Origin: Streptomyces sp. NRRL WC-3605
GTDB lineage: Bacteria; Actinomycetota; Actinomycetes; Streptomycetales; Streptomycetaceae
Assembly (NCBI RefSeq): GCF_001509795.1
Contig: NZ_LLZN01000081.1
Coordinates: forward strand, 1-64,000
DNA: 64,000 nt
Direction of reading: 5' to 3'
A program made the position numbers and the translations under genes. The notes beneath the pieces are model-generated. The model was not told the DNA's origin. It saw only the letters and a list, made by a program, of their open reading frames with translations, and did not search any database. How positions within the stretch are numbered: position 1 is the first letter of the stretch; each line of letters begins with the position of its first letter. Positions 53,452-60,282 of the stretch are shown piece after piece.

Positions 53452-53528
53452 TGGAGCCGCCTTCGGGATTCGAACCCGAGACCTACGCATTACGAGTGCG
53501 TTGCTCTGGCCATCTGAGCTAAGGCGGC
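53452..53528 (-). tRNA. tRNA-Thr (anticodon CGT)
   Basis: Cloverleaf on the minus strand: acceptor GCCGCCT/GGCGGC, D arm with GCTCAGATGGCC, anticodon loop CTCGTAA (CGT, reading ACG), T loop GGTTCGAATCC, encoded CCA at 53454-53452. Confidence 0.95.
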
Positions 53529-53692
53529 GCGCTGTCCGCACTATGGTGCGATCAGCAACGTCGGTAAGTCTACACAGTTTCTGTGGTGCTCCGAACCAGC
53601 CCCCGGCCCACCCCCCGCACCGCCTCTGAGTCCCGCTTCCGGCGCGGCAGGGCGGCGGCACGGGGGCGGAGCCGGGACGCGGGCGCGGGGTG

Positions 53693-55321
53693 TCAGCAGC
53701 GCTTGTCCTGGGCCGGAGCCTTCCCCCGGACGAGGTACGTGTTGATCGTGCGGTCGACGCACGTGCTGCCCCGCCCGTACGCCGTGTGCCCGTCGCCGTC
53801 GTAGGTCAGGAGGCGGGCCGAGGAGAGCTGGCGGGAGAGGGCACGGGACCAGCGGTACGGGGTCGCCGGGTCGCGGGTCGTGCCGACCACGAGGATCGGG
53901 GCCGCGCCCCTCGCCTCGATGCGCTGCGGCTGCCCCGTGGGGGCGACCGGCCAGTACGCGCAGTTCAGGGTGGCCCAGGCCAGGCCCTCGCCGAACACCG
54001 GGGACGCCTTCTCGAAGGCCGGCAGGGCCTTGCGGACCTCGTCCGGGGTGGAGAAGGCCGACGGCAGGTCCAGGCAGTTCACGGCGGCGTTGGCGAACAT
54101 CAGGTTCGTGTAGCGGCCGTCGGCGTCCCGCTCGTAGTAGCTGTCGGACAGGGCGAGCAGTCCGGAGCCGTCGTTCTCGCGCATCGCCGAGTTCAGCGCG
54201 TCCCGCAGGGTCGGCCAGGCGCCCTCGTCGTACATCGCCGCGATCACGCCCGTGGTGGCCAGGGACTCGCCGAGCTTGCGGCCGTCGGTGTCGCCGGTCG
54301 CGACGGGCCGTGCGTCGAGCTTCCTGAAGAACGCCTTGAGGTTGGTGCCCACGTTCTTCGCCTCGTCGCCCAGGGGGCAGTCCTCCTGCCGGACGCAGTC
54401 CCGGGCGAACGCCCGGAACGCCGTCTCGAAGCCCGCCGTCTGGTCGAGGTTCATCCGCCGGGCGGGCAGGGACGGGTCGATCGCGCCGTCCAGGACCATC
54501 CGCCCCACCCGGTCGGGGAACAGGCCGGCGTACGTAGCCCCGAGGAAGGTGCCGTACGACGCGCCCACATACGCCAGCTTCTCGTCGCCGAGCACCGCGC
54601 GCAGGAGGTCCATGTCGCGCGCCGCCTCGGTGGTCGAGACATGGCGCAGCAGACCGGGGGCGTCCGCCCCGCACCCCTCTGCGAACCTCTTGTACGCGTC
54701 GACGAGCTCGCCGACCTCCTGCTCGTCGTCCGGCGTGAAGTCGGTCTGCGTGTAGCGGTCCATCTGCCGGCCGTCGAGGCATTCGACGGGCTCGCTGCGG
54801 GCGACCCCGCGCGGGTCGACGGCCACCATGTCGTAATGGGCCCGGACGTCGAGCGGGTAGCCGATCCCGGCGTACTGCTGGAGGTAGGCGATGGCCGAAC
54901 CGCCCGGACCGCCCGGGTTCACCAGGAGTGATCCGAGCCGTTCGCCGGGGCCGGTGGCCTTTTTGCGGGCCACGGCGAGCCGGGTCTGCCCGGCATCCGG
55001 CTTGGCGTAGTCGAGCGGCGCCCTCAGCGTGGCGCACTGGAACCCGGGCACGCCGCACGCCCGCCAGGTCAGCTTCTGGTCGTAGTACGGCGCGAGCGCC
55101 GCCGGTGTCGACCGCGGCAGCGCGGCCAGGGCCGCCCCCGCCGCCGGGTGCCCGGCCGGCTTCGCGGATCCGCCGGAGGAGCAGGCCGAGACGAGCAGCG
55201 CGGCGACGCCGAGCAGGGCGCCGAGGGTGCTCGCCCGCCGGGAGCGGCGACGGCGGTCACGTGCGCCCGGCGTGCTCGGGGCCGGGCCGGGGTGAGCTGA
55301 GGTGCTGCGCCAGGTGTGCAT
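53693..55321 (-). CDS. secreted tripeptidyl aminopeptidase-like lipoprotein (alpha/beta hydrolase)
   Basis: 542 residues. After an Arg-rich start the signal ends in the lipobox LLVSACSS (cysteine about 47). LVNPGGPGGSA forms the oxyanion region, VGASYGTFLGATYAGLFP the nucleophile elbow (about 250), and DGDGHTAYGRGSTCVDRTIN the histidine and TAP-like C-terminal domain. This is the SlpD/SlpE/Tap family of Streptomyces mycelium-associated proteases. A TACCCT box ends six bases before the ATG, predicting a leaderless message. Confidence 0.9.
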   Translation of the reverse strand: MHTWRSTSAHPGPAPSTPGARDRRRRSRRASTLGALLGVAALLVSACSSGGSAKPAGHPAAGAALAALPRSTPAALAPYYDQKLTWRACGVPGFQCATLRAPLDYAKPDAGQTRLAVARKKATGPGERLGSLLVNPGGPGGSAIAYLQQYAGIGYPLDVRAHYDMVAVDPRGVARSEPVECLDGRQMDRYTQTDFTPDDEQEVGELVDAYKRFAEGCGADAPGLLRHVSTTEAARDMDLLRAVLGDEKLAYVGASYGTFLGATYAGLFPDRVGRMVLDGAIDPSLPARRMNLDQTAGFETAFRAFARDCVRQEDCPLGDEAKNVGTNLKAFFRKLDARPVATGDTDGRKLGESLATTGVIAAMYDEGAWPTLRDALNSAMRENDGSGLLALSDSYYERDADGRYTNLMFANAAVNCLDLPSAFSTPDEVRKALPAFEKASPVFGEGLAWATLNCAYWPVAPTGQPQRIEARGAAPILVVGTTRDPATPYRWSRALSRQLSSARLLTYDGDGHTAYGRGSTCVDRTINTYLVRGKAPAQDKRC

Positions 55322-55333
55322 CTGGCGAGGGTA
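55321..55333 (-). promoter_or_regulatory. -10 box placing transcription start at the peptidase ATG
   Basis: TACCCT at 55333-55328 on the minus strand, six bases from the ATG at 55321. Confidence 0.45.
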
Positions 55334-55393
55334 ACTCTATGGAGTCGCACGGAAGCTCTCCGTGCAAGTCTCCGCTCGTACGTGTTACGCGCA

Positions 55394-55420
55394 CGGTCAC
55401 CTCGGTCACCTCGGTCACCT
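55394..55420. repeat. 9-bp tandem repeat, three copies
   Basis: CGGTCACCT repeated three times in the 159-bp gap between the peptidase start and the holB stop. Confidence 0.8.
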
Positions 55421-55480
55421 CGAGGCCCTGGAATCAGCCCGGTCGTCAGCCCGCCCGCGCCGTGGGCCCGCTCCGAGCCG

Positions 55481-56686
55481 TCAGCCCGCTCTGAGCGCCA
55501 TCGTCATCGCCTCCACCGCGAGCAGCGGCGCCACGTTGCCGTCCAGGGCGTCCCGGCACGCGGCGATCGCCTCGATCCGGCGGAGCGTGGACTCCGGTGA
55601 GCTCTCCCGGGCCAGACGCTCCAGGGCGTCCTCGACATCCGTGTTGGCGAGGGCCACCCGGGAGCCGAGCTGGAGGGCGAGGACGTCCCGGTAGAACGCC
55701 GTGAGGTCGGTCAGCGCGAGGTCCAGGCTGTCGCGCTGCGTCCTGGTGCGGCGGCGCTTCTGCTTGTCCTCCAGGTCCTTCATGACCCCGGCGGTGCCCC
55801 GCGGCATCCTCCCGCCCTGGGCCGCGCCCAGCGCCGTCTTCAGCTCGTCGGTCTCCTTGGCGTCGGTCTCCTCCGCGAGCTGCTTGGCGTCCTCGGCGGC
55901 CGCGTCCACCAGCTCCTGGGCGGCCTTCAGGCAGGCACCGATCTCGCCCAGCCGCAGCGGCAGTCTGAGGACGGCGGCCCGGCGCTGCCGCGCGGCCGGG
56001 TCCGTGGCCAGCCTGCGGGCCCGGTCGACGTGCCCCTGCGTGGCGCGGGCCGCCGCGGCGGCGGCCGCGGGCTCGACGCCCTCGCGCCGGACGAGCATGT
56101 CGGCGACGGCGTCGACCGACGGCGTGCTCAGGTTCAGATGACGGCAGCGGGAGCGGATCGTGGGCAGGACGTCCTCGATGGACGGCGCGCACAGCAGCCA
56201 CACGGTCCGGGGGGCGGGCTCCTCGACGGCCTTGAGCACGGCGTTGGCGGACTTCTCGTTCAACCGCTCGGCGTCCTCGACGAGGATCACCTGCCAGCGG
56301 CCGTTCGCCGGTGAGGTGAAGGACTTGCGGACGGTGTCCCGCATGTCGTCGGCGAGGATCTGGGAGCCCACGGCGGCGACGGTGGTCACGTCGGCGTGCG
56401 TGCCCAGCAGCGCCGTGTGGCAGCCGTCGCAGAACCCGCAGCCGGGCGAGCCGCCCAGGGCGCGGTCGGGGCTGACGCACTGGAGGGCGGCGGCGAAGGC
56501 CCTGGCCGCCTGGTTCCGGCCCGCGCCGGGCGGGCCGGTGAACAGCCAGGCGTGCGTCATCTTGGACGCCTCGGGCGGCGGGGCGTCCGTGGCCGCGGCC
56601 GTGACGAGGGCGTCGGCGTCCCTGGCGGCGGCGTCCAGCTGCTCGCTGATCCGCTCCTGCCCCACCAGGTCGTCCCACACGGTCAT
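55481..56686 (-). CDS. holB: DNA polymerase III delta' subunit
   Basis: 401 residues. Clamp-loader subunit of the replicative polymerase. MTVWDDLVGQERISEQL is the start; the P-loop is GPPGAGRNQAARA, in which the usual lysine of GKT is replaced by Arg-Asn, as expected for the non-ATP-binding delta'. A zinc module of four cysteines (C near GCGFCDGCHTALLG) and the sensor-like RSRCRHLNL follow. The C-terminus is a helical collar. It is downstream of tmk, the common bacterial order. Confidence 0.93.
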   Translation of the reverse strand: MTVWDDLVGQERISEQLDAAARDADALVTAAATDAPPPEASKMTHAWLFTGPPGAGRNQAARAFAAALQCVSPDRALGGSPGCGFCDGCHTALLGTHADVTTVAAVGSQILADDMRDTVRKSFTSPANGRWQVILVEDAERLNEKSANAVLKAVEEPAPRTVWLLCAPSIEDVLPTIRSRCRHLNLSTPSVDAVADMLVRREGVEPAAAAAAARATQGHVDRARRLATDPAARQRRAAVLRLPLRLGEIGACLKAAQELVDAAAEDAKQLAEETDAKETDELKTALGAAQGGRMPRGTAGVMKDLEDKQKRRRTRTQRDSLDLALTDLTAFYRDVLALQLGSRVALANTDVEDALERLARESSPESTLRRIEAIAACRDALDGNVAPLLAVEAMTMALRAG

Positions 56687-56792
56687 GGGCGCCGCCCGCC
56701 TTTCGTCACACTTCGGGTCACCGCGTCCATTGTGCGGGGCGGCACTGACAACCACGCCGACCAGGGCCGGTGGGGGTCAGCGGCATCCGCTC

Positions 56793-56925
56793 CCGCCCCT
56801 GCCCCCTGCCGACGTGGGGCAGCGCCGTCGACCCCGGCCCCTGCCTCAGCCGACGCGGGTCAGCGCCATGGCCCCTGCCCTAGCCGACGTGGGGTCAGCG
56901 CCGTCGGCCCCGGCCCTTCCCCCGG
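56793..56925. repeat. degenerate tandem repeats of the tmk 3' end
   Basis: Three imperfect copies of a unit containing CCGACGTGGGGTCAGCGCC and CCCCGGCCCCTGCC (starts near 56806, 56850 and 56883). The last copy contains the tmk stop codon, so the ones beyond look like duplications of the gene's end. Confidence 0.6.
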
Positions 56926-59900
56926 CCGCCGCCGTCCTCGTCGTCGTACACGTCCTCATGCGGGCCCAGCAGTTCGTCCGCCAGGGACGGCAGGTCGTCG
57001 AGCGGGGTCTCCTCGGCCCAGTCGGAGCGGGTCCGGCGGCGCGGTGCGCCCGTCTCGTCGACCTGGGGCATCTCGCGCGTGCGCTCCTCCTCGCGGAAGT
57101 AGCCCGGCGGGACACGGTCGTCGGAGCCGTCCGCCGGCACCGGCGGCAGGACGGCCGTCTCGTCGGCGGCACCGGGCGGCACGGGCGGCAGCACGGCCGT
57201 CTCGTCCGCCGCGCCCGGCGGGACCGGGGGCAGCACCGCCGTCTCATCGGCGGCGCCGGACGGCGGCGACACCCGGGGCAGCTTCGAGGTGGACTCCGCG
57301 GCGGACTCCTCGTCCCGCGGCCGCTCCTCCTCGCGCACCGGGCGCAGGACCGTCGTCTCGTCGGCCGCCCTGCCCGCCGCCGCCTGTTCCGGGGTCACCA
57401 CGGGCGTCGGGACGGTCATCGCGTCGTCCGGTGCCGCGGGGGCCGCGGGAGCCGTCGGCCGGGGGCCGGCCTGTGCGGCGGCCGCGGCCTGCTCGGCGAG
57501 CCGCCGGGCCTCCTCGGCCCGCAGCAGGGCCTCCTCCGCCGCTCGCTGCTTCTCCAGGCGCCGCGCCTCGGCCTCGGCGCGGATGCGCGCCTCCTCCTCG
57601 GCCTGCTTGCGGCGGGCCTCCTCCTCGGCCTTGCGGCGCGCCTCCTCCTCGGCGCGCGCCTTCTCCTCCGCGAGAAGCCGCTTGCGCTCCTCCTCGGCGC
57701 GGCGCTGCGCCTCCTCGGCCCGCTGCCGGGCCTCCTCAGCCTGCCGTTCGGCCTCGCGCCGCTGCGCCTCCTCCAGCTCGCGCCGCTTGCGCTCCTCCTC
57801 CTCGGCGCGCAGCCGGGCGAGCTGCTCCTGGCGCTCGCGCTCCAGGCGCTCCTCCTCGGCCTTGCGGGCGGCCTCTTCCTCGGCCTTGCGGCGGGCCTCC
57901 TCCTCGGCCTTGCGGCGCGCCTCCTCCCGGGCCTGGATCTCGGCCTCGGAGAGGGGGAGCATCTGGTCGAGCCGGTGCCGGATCACCGTGGTGACGGCCT
58001 CGGGTTCCTGGGCGCCGTCCACCACCAGGTAGCGGCCGGGGTCGGCGGCGGCCAGCGTCAGGAAGCCGGAGCGCACGCGCGCGTGGAACTCCGCCGGCTC
58101 CGACTCCAGCCGGTCCGGCGCCTCGGTGAACCGCTCGCGCGCGGTCTCCGGCGCCACGTCCAGCAGGACGGTCAGATGGGGGGCCAGGCCGTTGGTGGCC
58201 CAGCGGTTGATCCGGGCGATCTCCGTCGGGGACAGGTCGCGGCCCGCGCCCTGGTAGGCGACCGAGGAGTCGACGTACCGGTCGGAGATCACGACGGCGC
58301 CGCGCTCCAGCGCGGGCCGGACGACGGTGTCCACGTGCTCGGCGCGGTCCGCCGCGTACAGCAGCGCCTCCGCGCGGTGCGACAGGCCGGCGCTCGACAC
58401 GTCCAGCAGGATCGAGCGCAGCCGCTTGCCGACGGGCGTGGCCCCGGGCTCGCGGGTGACGACGACCTCGTGGCCCTTGCCCCGGATCCACTCGGCCAGC
58501 GCCTCGGCCTGGGTGGACTTCCCGGCTCCGTCACCGCCCTCCAGGGCGATGAAGAAACCGGCGTCGGCCGGGACCTGCTCGGGGTCGTCCCCGCCGAGGA
58601 CGGCGTCCCGCAGATCCTTGCGCAGCGGCACCCCGGAGCGGTCGTCGACCTTGGCCAGGACCAGCACGGCGACGGGCAGCAGCAGCGCGCCGACCAGCAT
58701 CAGCGTGAAGGCGGCGCCCCCGTGGGCGAAGACGAACTTGCCGCTCTCCAGCCGATGCGGCCCGATGAGCGCGGCCACCAGCGGGGCGAGCACCGCGCCG
58801 AGCGCGACGCACAGCCGTACGACCGCGTGCAGGTGCTCCGTGGTGCGGGGGCGGCGGAATTCCTCGGCCTCCTGGTCGAGCAGGGCGTGCCCGGTGTTGG
58901 CGGAGACGCCCGCGCCGTATCCGGCCAGGGCGAGGATCAGCAGGACGGTGGTGACGTCCGGGACCAGGCCCGCGGCGAGCAGGGCGACGCCGGTGACGGC
59001 GACGGCGAGCGCGAGCAGGCGGCGCCGCGACAGGGCCGGCAGCACCGAGGGAGCGGTACGGATGCCGGCGACCACGCCGCCGGTCAGGGCGAGCACCATC
59101 AGGCCGTACAGGACGGGGCCGCCACCCAGGTCCTTGGCGTGCAGGACGGCCACGGCGACGGCGGCGGCCACCGCGGCGGCGACGGCCGCGCACGCCGCCA
59201 CGAGCAGGGCGATCGCGCCGGTACGGCCCTTGTCGGCACCGGTGCCGGTCTTGGGGCGGCGCAGCCCCTCGAGCGGCGACCGCGCGCGCGGGGTGCGCGT
59301 GTCCGGCAGCTCCAGGAAGGTGACGACGGACAGCGACGCGGCGAACAGTCCGGCCGCGACGTACGAGCCGAGCGCCGCCTGGTGCTGGGCGAACCAGTCG
59401 AGGCCGGCGCCCAGCAGGTTGTTCAGCAGGGACGCGGCGATCAGGGCGACGGCGGCCAGCGGGACCGCCACGAAGGCGGTGCGCAGCGACAGCCGGCGCA
59501 GCGCGTCGAGGTGGTCGGGCAGCGGCCGTACGGTCGCGCCCTCCGGCGGCGGGGGCGGCAGCAGGGCGGGGGCCGCGCTCTCGCGGGCCACCGTCCAGAA
59601 CCGCTCCGCGACGCCGGTCACGAAGACGGTGACCAGCAGCAGCGCCAGCGCGTTGTCCGGGGTCCAGTCGATCCAGAGGGGGGCGACGATCAGCAGGGCG
59701 GCGCGCAGCCCGTCGGCGCCGACCATGGTCCAGCGGCGGTCGAGGGGACCGTCCTGGCCGGTCAGCGCGGTCAGCGGACCGAGGAGCACGGCACCGAAGA
59801 GGAGCGTGGCCAGGAGGCGCACACCGAAGACCGTCGCCACTGCGAACGCCGCGCCGCGGTAACCGTCGTCGAACGCCCCTTCGGCGATCGCCGTCTGAAG

Positions 59901-60083
59901 GGCCAACAGGACCAGCACCAGCAGCGCGAGGAAGTCGCCGACACCGCCGACGAGCTGCGCGCTCCACAGCCGCTTCAACTGCGGTCGGCGCAGCAGGGCG
60001 CGGATGGCACGCTCTCGGGAGTCCGCGACCAGCGCGTCGTCGGGGGCTTCGGGATGGGCCGTTGGCTGCTCGGCTCGCGTCAT
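56895..60083 (-). CDS. tmk: thymidylate kinase fused to an N-terminal MFS-like membrane domain
   Basis: 1062 residues. Residues about 35-480 form a 10-12 helix transporter-like domain. From 509 comes the dTMP kinase: P-loop EGGDGAGKST (about 515-524), TREPGATPVGKRLR, the DRYVDSSVAYQGAGR region and LLDVAPETARER. Residues about 718-905 are an uninterrupted charged coiled coil of EEEARRKAEE-type repeats. Then come Pro/Ala-rich segments with three copies of GAADETAVLPPVP and a Gly/Arg tail. The kinase makes dTDP; the membrane domain's role is unknown. TAGGCT six bases before the ATG predicts a leaderless message. Confidence 0.95.
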   Translation of the reverse strand: MTRAEQPTAHPEAPDDALVADSRERAIRALLRRPQLKRLWSAQLVGGVGDFLALLVLVLLALQTAIAEGAFDDGYRGAAFAVATVFGVRLLATLLFGAVLLGPLTALTGQDGPLDRRWTMVGADGLRAALLIVAPLWIDWTPDNALALLLVTVFVTGVAERFWTVARESAAPALLPPPPPEGATVRPLPDHLDALRRLSLRTAFVAVPLAAVALIAASLLNNLLGAGLDWFAQHQAALGSYVAAGLFAASLSVVTFLELPDTRTPRARSPLEGLRRPKTGTGADKGRTGAIALLVAACAAVAAAVAAAVAVAVLHAKDLGGGPVLYGLMVLALTGGVVAGIRTAPSVLPALSRRRLLALAVAVTGVALLAAGLVPDVTTVLLILALAGYGAGVSANTGHALLDQEAEEFRRPRTTEHLHAVVRLCVALGAVLAPLVAALIGPHRLESGKFVFAHGGAAFTLMLVGALLLPVAVLVLAKVDDRSGVPLRKDLRDAVLGGDDPEQVPADAGFFIALEGGDGAGKSTQAEALAEWIRGKGHEVVVTREPGATPVGKRLRSILLDVSSAGLSHRAEALLYAADRAEHVDTVVRPALERGAVVISDRYVDSSVAYQGAGRDLSPTEIARINRWATNGLAPHLTVLLDVAPETARERFTEAPDRLESEPAEFHARVRSGFLTLAAADPGRYLVVDGAQEPEAVTTVIRHRLDQMLPLSEAEIQAREEARRKAEEEARRKAEEEAARKAEEERLERERQEQLARLRAEEEERKRRELEEAQRREAERQAEEARQRAEEAQRRAEEERKRLLAEEKARAEEEARRKAEEEARRKQAEEEARIRAEAEARRLEKQRAAEEALLRAEEARRLAEQAAAAAQAGPRPTAPAAPAAPDDAMTVPTPVVTPEQAAAGRAADETTVLRPVREEERPRDEESAAESTSKLPRVSPPSGAADETAVLPPVPPGAADETAVLPPVPPGAADETAVLPPVPADGSDDRVPPGYFREEERTREMPQVDETGAPRRRTRSDWAEETPLDDLPSLADELLGPHEDVYDDEDGGGRGKGRGRRR

Positions 60084-60095
60084 GCGTTCAGCCTA
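60083..60095 (-). promoter_or_regulatory. -10 box placing transcription start at the tmk ATG
   Basis: TAGGCT at 60095-60090 on the minus strand, six bases from the ATG at 60083. Confidence 0.45.
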
Positions 60096-60282
60096 TCGGG
60101 ACGCACCGACAGCCCGGCGCGCCCGCCCGAACGTACGCCCGCCCCGACACCAAACTGATGCCGAGGCGTTCGTTTCGCGAACCCGGAACGAGGTACGGGC
60201 CCCCAACCCGGCGCCGGGAGCGCCGGATTCGGGCTGTGTTGTCCGACCCGCGCTCCCTCCCGGCCGAGGCCGTCGCCCTGGC

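Noticed and set aside
55394..55420. CGGTCACCT triplet repeat considered as a CRISPR-like or operator array
   Set aside because: Contiguous 9-bp units without spacers; simple tandem repeat.
57560..57960. Repetitive DNA inside tmk considered as a satellite repeat
   Set aside because: It is the codon-level reflection of EEEARRK-type coiled-coil repeats in one frame.
56160..60158. Open frame of more than 1300 codons opposite holB and tmk
   Set aside because: Antisense to well-supported genes; its repeats mirror the tmk coiled-coil codons.
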